Shown here one piece after another: positions 20,457 to 31,849 of a stretch of 64,000 bases of DNA. A model generated the notes under the pieces. That model saw only the letters and a list, made by a program, of their open reading frames with translations. It was not told the origin of the DNA and made no database searches. How positions within the stretch are numbered: the stretch's first letter is position 1; each line of letters begins with the position of its first letter. This stretch comes from Adiantum capillus-veneris (taxonomy: Eukaryota > Streptophyta > Polypodiopsida > Polypodiales > Pteridaceae), in the NCBI GenBank assembly GCA_014529385.2, contig CM043961.1, positions 9,674,978 through 9,738,977 of the forward strand, read 5' to 3'. Both the position numbers and the translations under genes were made by a program.

Positions 20457-21844
20457 CCTTAGAAACCAACTCTTGCACAACATAATGGTTTGAATTGCAT
20501 TGATCTTCAAAGCATGGTAGAGCCAACCAAGGCTATTCATAGACACGATTGTTCTACCCATGCACACAGTCGTCCCGGAGTACGCCATTTAGGAGGGGTG
20601 GAAGGGAACTAAGTAATTAAGGGCAATGTTTGAAGAGGGAGGAAAAAGTTTGATGTTAACGTGTGATTTTTTGTAAAATTACCTAATAATGCCTTTAACA
20701 AGTCATCAACAGGAAAAATTTAATTGATAACATCTCACGGATGAGTCTAAATAGTGTAAATACTATCAGAAAATCATAAGAAATTGGTCTTTTTTGGTTA
20801 TTTTCATCATTTTTCTTGATATTGGGACTTAAAATGAAAAAATTCACAAAAAAAACAATAAAGCTGTGTTGTTCAGTGGATTTTTCTAATTATTGATTTT
20901 TTACTTTGCTTTTTTAGCGCATTTTATTATTTTCTTTGATTTTTTTAATAAACAGGTCAAAAATTAATAGTAAATAGCAAATGAGCTCATATGGAGAAAT
21001 TGAAGATACGCCGATGATCAAAAGGACAAGGCGGACAGTCTCAAAAAATTTCAATCAAATTGACAGATGGAAGCGAGAAGCTTAAATTAGGCTACCAAGG
21101 CCTACTTTCGCAAATTCTTGCAGAATGAGTTAACGAAATCCGATTGAAGAAATTTTTGAGTCTAATATAGATTTCATGGCCTAGTAGGACTAACAGGCGA
21201 AATGAACAATTCTTTGTGGCTGGGTAGCAAGTCTAGGCTCAGGAAAAAACCCTAGAAACCTAGCAGTGCACGAAGTCCTACGACACAAAATTGACCATAG
21301 TGGCCTGTCAGCTCAACTGAATTGGACGATATTTGAATGTAGCATGCTCCTATATAATAGAATAGTTCTATATCATCAGATGGCCATTCGACAGGGGTCG
21401 AGGGGGGGCCCAAGTAGATAATCTAGGTTTTTGTCAGATGCCAGAATTGGACTCTGACTCCATAAGCAACTCATAGACTGGATTTATACACAATGTACAT
21501 GGAAGGTTTCTTAAAAACAGTCAAGACAAGCTCTCGAACAACAGAAAATAGCTCAAAAGCTATAAAGCGTCAAATTTGACATATGAAGTCAAACCGACTC
21601 CAAATGGGACAAAACTGGATGGGTAGCATCAAGACTATGTAGCGGACAAGCCCATAGCTTCAAAAGTGACTAACCAACTCCACAGGCCATCTAGTCACAA
21701 AAATCGATGATTTCAGAGTCAAAAAGAGCACGAAGTGATGCCAACACGACAAAACTTTACCAAATTCATTTTAGGACTTGTTTTAGATGTATTAAATATG
21801 TTTAGGTCATCAAATTGTCAAGTCTTGCAAAAAAATTGACTGCT

Positions 21845-21866
21845 GTAAATAATCACGATTATTTAC
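21845..21866. repeat. recurrent palindrome, copy 1
   Basis: 22-base copy with one change in the centre (AATCACGATT instead of AATCGCGATT), preceded by GACTGCT. Confidence 0.85.
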
Positions 21867-22127
21867 TTTTGTGTTTGTTTGGCTTGAAAATGATATCTTT
21901 ACTTCATCTATCACTTGCACACATCTATTACATGCCACATTTCAAGTATGAGCCAAAATGATCAAGAAAAACTTAGAAATTGTCAAAAAGACGCACCATA
22001 GTCTTTCCAATCCAATTTTGAGTTCTCTATCACATTTCTTGATCCAAATCACCCCATATCTCATACATAGAGTCTACATCATGCCTAGAACCAAATTACA
22101 ATAAAAAATGCACATTTTGATGAAAAT

Positions 22128-22149
22128 GTAAATAATCGCGCTTATTTAC
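22128..22149. repeat. recurrent palindrome, copy 2
   Basis: 22-base copy with one change in the right half (GCGCTTATTTAC). Confidence 0.85.
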
Positions 22150-22420
22150 TTTCTTGCCAAAATGTGTGCAATTTGCAATTTTGACCTTATGGGACCAAAG
22201 AACTTGATGTCCCAAGTCCACTAATAAAGTTTGAGCAAATTTGGATCTCAAAAACTCAAAAACTCTTTGTATCTACTGTTTCAGAGCCTGAAAGCCTAAA
22301 TCTGGCACCATTCCCACCCAATGCACTCAAATGAGCCCACACTTCACTCAGAGTACCTAAATGCCACATGTTTCAAGCCTATGATGTCAAAAAAGCAAAA
22401 AGTTGGAAAAAATCCCAGCT

Positions 22421-22442
22421 GTAAATAATCGCGATTATTTAC
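22421..22442. repeat. recurrent palindrome, copy 3 (perfect)
   Basis: A perfect 22-base palindrome with core TAAATAATCGCGATTATTTA, preceded by CCCAGCT and followed by TTTTG like copy 1. Confidence 0.9.
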
Positions 22443-22628
22443 TTTTGTTGTAATTTTCGCTTGAACTACATATTTTTGACCTCTACTTGTTTATATGCAT
22501 CTATGCATGCTCCAAAATTGATTTGAAGCAAAATGGACATCATTTGTCAGCAATTCAGACTTAGGGTATTTCAGAGCGACATTCACAGAAATTTCTAACT
22601 TTAACATTGTATTCACTTAACAGGAGCA

Positions 22629-25600
22629 ATGCAAGCTGTCGAGAAGGCAAAGAAAAGGGTGTCCCAAAAAGAAAAGTTGCAAAAGTTGCCACCCTACCAA
22701 CTAGATCCAAGTTCAATAAAGACGACAAAGGCAACTTACTTGTCAAGAGAGCATCTTGAAGAAAACAAGACAACTGTTTTCACTGGAACATTCAAGAGCG
22801 AAGAAGGACACCAAGTAGAACTGCAAATGCTACCAAAGGAGATATATGATGTTGCTACAAAGCAAGACACTAAAGAAGCCAACAAAAGGCTAGGCCTAAG
22901 AGACTTCTATGACCAAGAACCATGTGGCATGGATTTTCAGAAGGCATATGAATTACTATCCACAATCAAAGAAGATGGGTCAGCCCAAATCACCGACCAA
23001 CAAGGGAAAAAAGTAGAAGTGGTAATCACTAAAGAGATAGTGGCCGAGGCACTAAAGCTTCCAACTGAAGGTATGACGATGCAGGTCAGAGACAGAAAGA
23101 CAGCAGGTACTTTCACCAAAGATACTACTATTGCCACCTTTTCCGGTCTCATCCAAAGGCAAGTGGAAGAACCAGCTCGCCTCTACCATGAACACTTCCA
23201 CTTCTTATCAAAGAGACCGCCACAATACACAACTCCAAACCATGTGGTTGCGACAAGCTTCACTCAAGTAGTATTGAAGTCGACTACCAGGCAGGCAATT
23301 GATCATGCGCAATATGTGCTTACGACACTAAAAGGCACAAAGAAAGAAGGAAAAATCACATATGTGGGTGCTCCACAAGTGCTAACCAGAATAACATATC
23401 ATGCTATTGGAATGGCCGAAAATTTGCCAACAGCCCCAGATCAGAACACTTGGATTGTGTCTACTCAACCTTCTCCAAGAACCACTCATTCAACAAAGAG
23501 AGTGTACAAGTCAGATGAAGAATCTGCAAAAAGCTCCCATGAGGCTCATAGTAGTGAAGGTTGGACAATGAAGAAAGAAGAGAAAGAATTGAAGAAATGA
23601 AAAAGAAAGCAGTAGCAGCACACCAAGAGAAACCTCAACAAAAGAAGGCAAGATTTGAAAGAGAAAAGCAGACATATGAAAGGAGCCACCAAGCTGCAGT
23701 GAGGACCCTGAAAGATGGAGTCCAAGAGATATAAGGGGACCAAGAACCAAGAACCTTGCAAGGAAAGGGAAAGAGGATCCCAAGGATTTTCTTGAGTGCA
23801 TGTATAGTGAAGGTGAAGCTCTAAAGATAAAGGAAGCTCAAGAAGCTGAAAGGAAAGCAAATGAAGAAGTGGCCGAGCAACAAATACAAGCAGAGGCTAC
23901 TGAACAAAGTGAGTCACATCACGATCAGGGGGAGATGTCTTTAAAACCCACTTCACCCATTACCGAGGAAGAAGACCAACCAATGCCAAGTCCAAAGCCT
24001 TCACCAACTGCTAAACCCAATAAAGGGAAGGAAGCGAAGGGAAAAGAGAAACAACAGGAAGAGACCAGTTTTGAACATCCAAAGGGAACAAAAAGCACTG
24101 AAGCTAGACCTTCTACAACAACGCAACAAGAATCAGCCAAGGCATCCACGAATCCTCAAGAAGCAGAAGCCACAACACAACCCAAGGAGCCACAAACTGA
24201 ACGGCTGAAACCTCTAAACAACCTCAGAGAGAGCGTGAAGATTGGAAAACAAATGACAAAGTCATCATGCAAGTTAATGAATATGCCAAGCAAATGCAAC
24301 TGATGACGGATAAGATGCGAACAACAGCACTTAACCATAGTGCTAAGGCTAAGGAGCTTGAACATGTCATTGATGCTCTACAAGGAGAGCTGGATGACCA
24401 AATGAACATTATTGTAGATCTCGAAAGACAGATCAAAGAGCTGAAAGGTGAAGCAGAACAACACCAGCTTGCAAAAGAGAAACAACAAAAAGAGATGGAA
24501 GAGCTGGGAGAGCTTCTAACTAAATTGTCGGATGCATGCAAAAGCAAAGATCAACAACTGACAGAAGTAACCAATGAACTTCTCACCACTACTCTGTCAG
24601 TACAAAAACTCCAAGTGCAGCTCAATGTAGTTAATGCTTCTTTTAGTACTCTGAGCAACGGATCAATGATCAAGCAGCATTTTTGAGAAAGATAAGAGAA
24701 AACCCTGCCGTCGCCTCAATCAAGGGAACGGATGAAGTCTACAAGACTTTAGAAAAGAGGAACAAGGACCTTGAGTTAGAGCTGAAGCTAGAACAATCGC
24801 AAAGACGAGACCTTGCATTGATGCGGGTCCAAAGAGAAGAGCAACTGCTCAAAGAGATAGCAGAATTAAAGAGAGTCAATCACCTGCTGAGAGAGGGACA
24901 ACTAGAAACTCAAGATGAAGCAAGACCCTCTGAACAACCAACCGTCGACATACCCTCAGTCTCATTTGCTGAGATGGAAACACAGCTGTCAGAAGGGCTA
25001 GCAGAAGAGTCGGACTTTCAAGTATCACTCATTGAAGCTTAGCAAGTATCCATGGTCCAGCTTTCTAAAGCTGAGGAAGATGCACTAAACGAGCAGCTTG
25101 TCCAAGAAAGCAAAAATGGATTGGGAGTTGAGAGTTCTCTACTCAATCAATGTAACTCAGCTCACTCCCAACCAAATCAATGCTCAGTGGCATCAACAAT
25201 CATTTCCATACCCATTGATCAAAGTAGAGCTACAACGAATCAGCAAATGTTTTCATCTCAGCAAATGAGACTGAGGGTAAAAGAAAGACTATACAAGGAC
25301 ATGCAAGCACAAGTCTCACAGGATATCCACCCCAAGTGGAGAAAGGAGTGGATGAACAAGAATTTGAGATATCTAATTCTGTTCACAAAAGCACGTGCAG
25401 CCCTCGAGAAAGATCGTACATGCTGTCCTGTACCAAGAGTAAGGACATGGCAGGCATATGAAGCACTGAAAAAGAAGAGGCCGACATGGCTAAATTACCC
25501 ACGACTACCTGCACAGCAGGGACAAGAAACGAAAGAATACATGGTGAAAACCCTAACGGGCGCCATGACGCTCTTCAAGAGCCTCCCTGACCTCTAATGT

Positions 25601-26038
25601 GCAATGCTGTATAAGATTTGCAGAATGCTGCTCACCTACGTGCAAGCTTTTCATGAGCCTGAGCAAGCTGGAGCACCATGGATATCTTTTCTCGAAGGCA
25701 ATAAAGGTCTCTGTTATGGCTTAAGTGGACAACCTTCAGAAGAAGTCCTTTACGACTTCTACGTAAGATGCATGTTTCTGCCCTCTAACAATATGTTGGC
25801 GTTTGAAGAAGCATTCTACACATGTTTCTTCACTTTGCGAACGAAGATATTTGGGCCAATGATGAGTAACCTTACATCAAGATTTGTTGGCTATTCAGCC
25901 ATTGAACTTAAAAACAGAGTCACCATGTAGTTCTTGCAAGTCCCAGACAAAGAACAACGAATCAGATATGAGAAAGCACTACATGCGCTTAAATATCGCC
26001 TCGCCAATCATCAACCCAAAGACTACTTTAGTCCATGA
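22629..26038 (+). pseudogene. accessory ORF 3' of pol in the host gypsy element, long coiled-coil protein
   Basis: An almost continuous coding stretch of about 1100 codons, broken by a few frameshifts (near 23590, 23790, 24260, 24680) and stops (25040, 25597, 25930). Part 1 (22629-23600, 323 residues, MQAVEKAKKRVSQKEKL start) contains VVITKEIVAEALKLPTEG and HAQYVLTTLKGTKK. Part 2 is Lys/Glu/Pro/Ser-rich. Part 3 (24267-25042) is heptad-like coiled coil (IIVDLERQIKELKGEAEQ). Part 4 (25260-25930) has a globular look (HPKWRKEWMNKNLRYLIL, LYDFYVRCMFLPSNNML). No transmembrane span or signal peptide stands out. The position between integrase and the polypurine tract is that of env-like or other extra ORFs in plant gypsy elements. 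I do not recognise the family; a related layout occurs at 28873-30850. Confidence 0.65.
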
Positions 26039-26062
26039 AGTTGTGTCAAGGGACGACACAGT

Positions 26063-26077
26063 CGAGGAGGGGGAGAA
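26063..26077 (+). other. polypurine tract of the host gypsy element
   Basis: CGAGGAGGGGGAGAA directly before TGTTAGCAGC, the position and composition of a Ty3/gypsy polypurine tract. Confidence 0.75.
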
Positions 26078-26480
26078 TGTTAGCAGCAAGCTAACTCGGA
26101 TAACATTTTTCGGAGCTTTTATTGTAAAAACACTTATTATTTTGATGAATCGGGAATGTTATAACCCCTACTTTTCAGATAAACAGTGTAATTGATGAGC
26201 CGGGGCTACAAGCTTCCAGATTGTATCAACTATCTTTAGTTAGAGCTCCCATATTATTAGTTTTGACCACAAAACCTTGGCTAAGGTATAAAAGACAATT
26301 TTTGTAAGTATTTTATAAGTTTTGGATAATAGAAACACAACGTGAGATAACGGTGCTCACTTCTCTCCTTATCGCACTTCCTACTCCCTTCCCGTTTGTC
26401 ACATTGCAGTGTCGTCTGTTGCGTTGCAACCGCAGGTAAGAGCTCTACGCATTGACGTAAACTTTTCATGGTAATCCGTA
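26078..26480 (+). repeat. 3' LTR of the host gypsy element (3' edge uncertain)
   Basis: Starts TG after the polypurine tract, with a short hairpin at its edge (GTTAGC AGCAA GCTAAC, 26079-26095). It contains a TATA box TATAAAAG at 26287-26294, consistent with an LTR promoter. I could not fix the end because the 5' LTR is outside the window. Confidence 0.6.
26287..26294 (+). promoter_or_regulatory. TATA box in the LTR
   Basis: TATAAAAG in the context CTAAGG..., about 210 bp into the LTR. Confidence 0.55.
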
Positions 26481-26999
26481 GCTTTTGGCGTCACCTACCC
26501 ATGGCCTAATTTCATCATAAGTAGGAATTTAAACTTCAAAATTATAAACTAAGTATAGGCGGGATATTGGGGCACCATTGCTAAGCATTTAGATGCATTC
26601 TGGGTCGAAAATGATTAGGTCAAAAACTCACCGCTGTTAATAATCGTGATTTTACACTTGACCTAAAGTGAGATTTGAGAAGATAAGCATGTGTGCTTAG
26701 GTCTTATAAACATGTCCTAGAAGTTTCGTGACGTTTGGATGTCGTTTGATGCTATAACGGATGTGATTTGTTTGTCGATTTAGCGACTAGCTTTTGGTGA
26801 TTTTTGTCATTTGAGTGTAGCTTGAGTTAGATGCGAGTTGTCTGTTGTTTTCCAAGAGATTGACAACCTCTTGTAGCCTCTATGTGCTAGTCGAGTTAGC
26901 TTCATCCCATGGATTAACAATTATATTCGTGGTTCTCGCTACGTCTGCAATAAAATAGGAGTGAGGTTAGACACTCGTCCCACAATGTGACTCTTTTCC
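26481..26999. other. non-coding DNA after the LTR
   Basis: No ORF. A degraded fourth copy of the 22-base palindrome lies at 26636-26655 (CGCT then GTTAATAATCGTGATTTTAC), so this part may still be LTR or related sequence. Confidence 0.5.
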
Positions 27000-27460
<461 letters not shown>

Positions 27461-27556
27461 CAAAATAATGCAAACTTTTGAAACTAAGAAAAAAAAACAA
27501 GGGCCTCCTAGGAAGGTATATTGTGGAAGGCGGAGAGGATAAAGGGGTTGGAATGG

Positions 27557-28174
27557 TCAGGCAAATGGGAAGAGAAGGTATAAGGTAGAATGGTCATAAC
27601 AAAATGTGTAGTTAGTCCCTATGGTTGTGGCGAGGAAGTTGTTGGTTGTCCAGATGTGGTCTAAGGTAGAGCCATAGATTGTTGTGTTCTTTGTAATTTG
27701 TTGGTGGAAGGTAAACAATGATAGAAGTTCATGTAGATTTTCATATCTTGGGTTCCTTATGTTGACGTCCACATTGAAATCACCTAAGATTATTGAAGGA
27801 GAATTTTCTGTTGAGAATGACAAAACATTAGATAGTGTGTGAAGAAAGGAGGAGAATGGGGTAGATGGTTTTTGGTATAGTGTGATTATGGTGAGAGGGT
27901 GCATTGTGGGTAGGTTGAGGGTTGTTGTTATTAATTCAGTGTTGAAGGTAGAGATCACTCCATGTCTTTATATGTTAATTGTTTCTTTGTAGAATAGAGA
28001 TAAGTCGGAGGGGCCACAAGATACAATATGCTTGTAGCTTGGTATGTTTATGTTTTGGTGTGTTTGCGACTTTGGTTTTTGAAGGCAAAGAACATGGGAA
28101 GCCATTAAGCTTGTGTCACTGGTTAAATTGTGAAAGTGTTTTTGGAGAGAAACAATATTTAGGGATTGTATCAT
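27557..28174 (-). pseudogene. endonuclease/exonuclease/phosphatase-domain relic
   Basis: One frame with a single stop near 27968. It starts SLNIVSLQKHFHNLT (the N-x-x-S-L-x-K-H entry of the fold), has VLCLQKPKS (usually L-Q-E-T), SIILGDFNVDV (the G-D-F-N box), TTIYGSTLDHIWTTN (x-S-x-L-D-H-I) and CYDHSTLYLLF (usually S-D-H). This is the AP-endonuclease-like fold used by non-LTR retrotransposons and some Helentron-type elements to nick target DNA. The expected Glu after L-Q is Lys and the Ser before the last D-H is Tyr, so it is probably inactive. No RT is attached; its N-terminal side abuts the gypsy fragment at 28170. Confidence 0.7.
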
Positions 28175-28720
28175 GAAGTGGGATTGGGTGAACTCGTTTG
28201 GGATGAGAAGTTGGATTCAACACTTTGGGCTTTTAGAACTGCATTTAAAGTGACAATAGGCACGACACCATTCAAGTTGGTGTATGGATTGGAAGCAGTA
28301 GTTCCTATGAAATTTTTAGTACCAAGCCTCAGGGTTGCTGTTAAATAGAAACTATTTTCTCAAGAGTCAGTTAACCACAGAAAAGAAGCTTTATTGAAAC
28401 TTGAAGAGGATAGAATTCAGAGTATGTATATTGCAGAGGTTATCCAACAAAGAAGGCAAGCTTGGATCAACAGGAACATAAAGTACAAAATTTTCTTTGC
28501 AAGAGATTGGGTGATGGTTTACAATAGCAAGTTGGGACACAGACCTGGCTAATTGAAACTCAAGTTTGTAGGGCCATTCCAGATAGTAAGGCCTGTGGGA
28601 CCTAATATGTTTATTTTGGCCGATGAGTCAACACAGGCAATTGCTAAGCCAGTAAATGGTTTTTGACTCAAACCATTTTTTGGAGAAATAAAGAGTACTT
28701 GAGAGAATCAAATTAATGAT
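28170..28720 (+). pseudogene. second gypsy element: integrase C-terminal fragment
   Basis: LDSTLWAFRTAFKVTIGTTP and FKLVYGLEAVVPMKF correspond to the same part of the host element's integrase (FNLVYGLDAILPIEF at 18845). ARDWVMVYNSKLG and LKFVGPFQIVRPVGPN follow, with in-frame stops near 28347, 28550 and 28665. There is no chromodomain. The 5' part is cut off at about 28170 next to the endonuclease relic. It belongs to the same broad lineage as the host element, by motif similarity. Confidence 0.75.
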
Positions 28721-28872
28721 GTTAGTGGGATAGAGATGTCTTATGCATGTGAGGTAGTGGACAAAGGCATCATTTCGAGGAGTGCATGAAAAATTCTACT
28801 TCGCTGCGTTTTTCTTCCCTGCTGCACTTTCTTGCTTGCTGCAATATGTCGAGCCTTTGCAACACACTTGTG

Positions 28873-30850
28873 GTTGCGGGGTCTGACTCAAGGATGGAGG
28901 AAGAAGAGCCCTTTGTCACGCTGCGGCCTCTACGCGAAACTCGTTACCAGAGGACGGTGGTGGATGAGTCTAGTGAGGAGGATGAGCCAGAGATGCTTAT
29001 ACCCATCAAGGCTTTACCACCTTCAAAAGAGGAAGTAGTCCGAGAGTACACTTTCTTGGACTTCAGGTATGATTAAGTGGCAAATGAGGAGAATATTCCA
29101 TGGTTGAAGAAAATAGGGTTACTGAACTTTGCAAGGTTACCTTGGAGGAGTTGGAGGCAGAATCAAATGCCAGTGGTATACTTAAATCATATGCAGGCAA
29201 ATGATCGACATATCTTTGCAAAAGATTATTTGACTGAAGAACTGATTGCACAGGTGTTTGATATACCTACTGCAGATGACAATGAGGTCAGCAAAGCAAC
29301 TAAAAAAGACAAGACAAAGGCTTTTGGACAGTCTCAAGGTGGGAGGTATTATTATCAGTTGTCAGGAATGAAGAACCAGGTGAGACTGTAGTAGGTGAAT
29401 TGGTTTCTTGAAAGAACATTTCTGCTGGTGAAGTCAGAGTATATAAGCACGGAAAACTATGGCATATTGTTAGCAGCCGAGACTGGCAATCATATTGGAT
29501 GGCAAACATCTTGTTTGACATGATCAAGTTTGAAATTTACACCAACCAGAAGAGAAAGGACAAAACTACAAAATTGGGCCAGATTTGGTAGCAGTTTTTC
29601 AGTATGTGAACAACTTGCAAGGGAAAATTTTACTAGGGGCAAGATAGTTGATTGAAGACTCAGGTCTGCACCAAGGAAGGAAAAAAGACAAAAGTTGCAT
29701 CAGGAAAAGAAAAGCTTGCATATGACAAAGGATGTGCAAAATTTGGTCTACGTAGGATATTCAACAAAGGAGTCTCTGGAAGCAGTAAAGGTGAATTTGG
29801 ACAAAGAATTTGGGGACTTGTCTCCTGAAGCTAGAATGGAAACAAGTGAAAAAGCAGCAATACCTATGTCAGTAAAGATAAGGTTTAAACTTAGAAAGCT
29901 AAAAGAAAAGCCTGCAGGAGAGACACCTATCATAAAAGTTGGGGAATCTGCAATTGAAAAGCCTAATATACCCAAAGCAAGCTTTTTAAATGTATGTTTT
30001 AGTGAGGTTCAAAATGCAATTGGAGAGTGAAAGAATATGTGGAACAACAAACAATGGATTTTACTTTAGTGAAGAGGGAGAATAAGAGACTACACACTGA
30101 ATTGGAGCAGTTCAAGGAGGAAGCACTAAAGGAAAAGAAAGTTCAGACTAAAGAAGCAGTTTTGCGGAGGAAAGTTCAAGAACTAACTGACAGTCAGGAG
30201 TTGATGCAGAAGGAGTTAGCCTCATATAAGCATTTGGTAGTATTTAGACATAAGAGTTCATACAAAATTGCTGAATGGAGAGATGAGTGGTTTAGTGTCT
30301 TGCAGGGACAACTGACTAAAATGAGTACCTTGGATGCCACTTTGGAGAGCAGCGATAGGGTTTTGTTGAACAAGGTTACTGCATGCAAAAAAGTGGAAGA
30401 AAAGATTAGGGAAATGTCAAAGGAGAAGCTAGATGTAGAGGGATGGTATCTTGCTTTAGGTGATGTGGACATATGAAGGCTGAAATGAGAGACTACATGA
30501 AAGGTGTGTGGGAGCAAATCAAAGTCAGAATGTATGATGTGGTCAGTAAACCATATTAGATCTTTGCAGAAGAAGAAGTAAAGGAGGATAACTTGTTTGT
30601 GCAGAAGCAGAATGATGAACTGAAGCAGCAATATGATGAACTGAAACATCAGTATGAGGAATTGAAAAAGTAGTTGGAGCAACATATACATCATCAACCT
30701 GAACAATTGCATACTCAGAATGATACTGTAATGTTGGAAGCATTTGAAACTCAAGTCCAGATGCAATCAACTGAAGATGCAGTTATAGTTAAAGCTGTAG
30801 GTGAAGAGGCAAGTGGTGCAAATGGACAACAAAAAGTAAAGATCGAGTAC
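28873..30850 (+). pseudogene. second gypsy element: accessory coiled-coil ORF behind integrase
   Basis: Starts MEEEEPFVTLRPLRETRYQ only about 150 bases after the integrase fragment. It runs with several stops and frameshifts through EYTFLDFRYD, HIFAKDYLTEELIAQVFDIP, VKIRFKLRKLKEKP and the coiled coil VKRENKRLHTELEQFKEEAL. It ends in near-perfect heptads (NDELKQQYDELKHQYEELKK, 30607-30669). The segment Y-L-T-E-E-L-I-A-Q-V-F-D-I-P-T parallels VVITKEIVAEALKLPTEG in the ORF at 22629, and both proteins continue into coiled coil. No family is recognised; it sits in the env-like position. Confidence 0.55.
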
Positions 30851-31081
30851 TGATTATTGTTGAAGATATACTCAGTAAGGAGACTACCGAGGTTACAAAG
30901 GAAACAACTGAAGCTGAAGTGGACTGGTGAAGATGATAAGGAAACTGCAATTGAAGGGGAAGTTCATAGTAGCATACTGAATTTAAAGATCATGTTGACG
31001 TTGAAATTTTTGATCAAGGGATGGGTTCTCACAATGTTTAATAAGCATTGCCCACCAAGTGTGCCAAGTGCTAGGGCCTGA

Positions 31082-31845
31082 TGTGTTAGGGTATTTATCT
31101 TTTTGGACTTTTAACTAAGGTCTTAGCTTTAAAACCTTAGGGGCATGTTTACATAAGTGCCTTTGCTTAGGTAGTTTGAAATACCTGAAATGTATTATGG
31201 CGTGTAGCAGTTTTTGGATGTAACCAACCGGATGTTTGCAGTCTTTGATGTCCTTCCTATGAAAATGCACTAAGATCTTGAGTTTTCTCCTGTAGAAAAC
31301 ATCTTTCTTTGAACGATTAGAAATTATGTCCTTCATATGAACATAAGAATCCTCGAACTCAAATGTGCCACTGAATTTTTGTTGCTTGTATGTCTGATGA
31401 AACTCTGCAAGGAAATGTCTTGCAAAAGCCAACCACTCTTGAAATGAGAAGCTAGGGTTAAATCTTGCCTTCCTTTCCTGCTCCCGCTGCTCAAGCCCAA
31501 TTCGGTAGAGAAAGTGGAAGATCTTGTCCTTAGGTGCCTCCTTCGAGCAAGGCAACTCCTCCTCTACCTCGATCTAGAAGGGATTTATTTGTGGAAGGAG
31601 CCGGCTATTGATGAATCCAACAATGAAGCCTTGCTCTTCCTATTCCTAGATTCGACGTTGCACTGCTTGTATGGGGATGAATGATGTATTCTGCCTTTGG
31701 CCCTCATGAGATAACCATATTGCAAGATGGTACAAGGGAGTTGACGGACCAAATTATAAATTTTGGTCTCTGCTATTCTGTTTAGTAGAGATTCTCTTGT
31801 AATTATAATCAATCTTTACAAATTTTAATGAATTTGCAGCATGCT
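31082..31845. other. possible LTR-like or unknown segment after the second gypsy element
   Basis: Begins TGTTAGGGTATTTATC after the accessory ORF and ends with an AT-rich stretch (CTTTACAAATTTTAATGAA) resembling a U5 region, but no convincing polypurine tract precedes it. On the - strand 31115-31555 is an open frame of 146 residues with plausible composition (FQEWLAFARHFLAEFHQTY, KLKILVHFHRKDIKDCKHP) that I cannot assign. A second frame lies at 31585-31812. Either the frames are chance in an LTR or a gene fragment lies here. Confidence 0.3.
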
Positions 31846-31849
31846 TGTC

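Larger units (their letters stand above)
20457..22628 (+). other. long non-coding region of the host gypsy element
   Basis: About 2.1 kb without credible ORFs, AT-rich, with purine-rich stretches near 20592-20660 (GGAGGGGTGGAAGGGAA and GAAGAGGGAGGAAAAAG) that resemble polypurine tracts. Three copies of a palindrome lie at 21845, 22128 and 22421. Large gypsy lineages often have a long gene-free stretch near the 3' side. Confidence 0.6.
18183..26600 (+). mobile_element. Ty3/gypsy host element, segment C (integrase to 3' LTR)
   Basis: The rest of the host element after the CACTA insertion: integrase to 19335, a second retropepsin-like domain (19364-20123), a long non-coding part with palindromes, the coiled-coil accessory ORF (22629-26038), polypurine tract (26063-26077) and the beginning of the 3' LTR at 26078. 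The 3' end of the LTR could not be placed. It is possible that a boundary with another element is hidden between 19336 and 22628. Confidence 0.65.

Noticed and set aside
20592-20670. Polypurine-like runs followed by TGATGTTAACG as the real LTR start of the host element
   Set aside because: No matching LTR sequence was found elsewhere in the window, and a better tract plus TG start exists at 26063-26078. An element boundary here remains possible.
26484-26496. TTGGCGTCACC as a primer-binding site after the LTR at 26078
   Set aside because: It is not preceded by a CA end, and a primer site is not expected after a 3' LTR that follows a polypurine tract.
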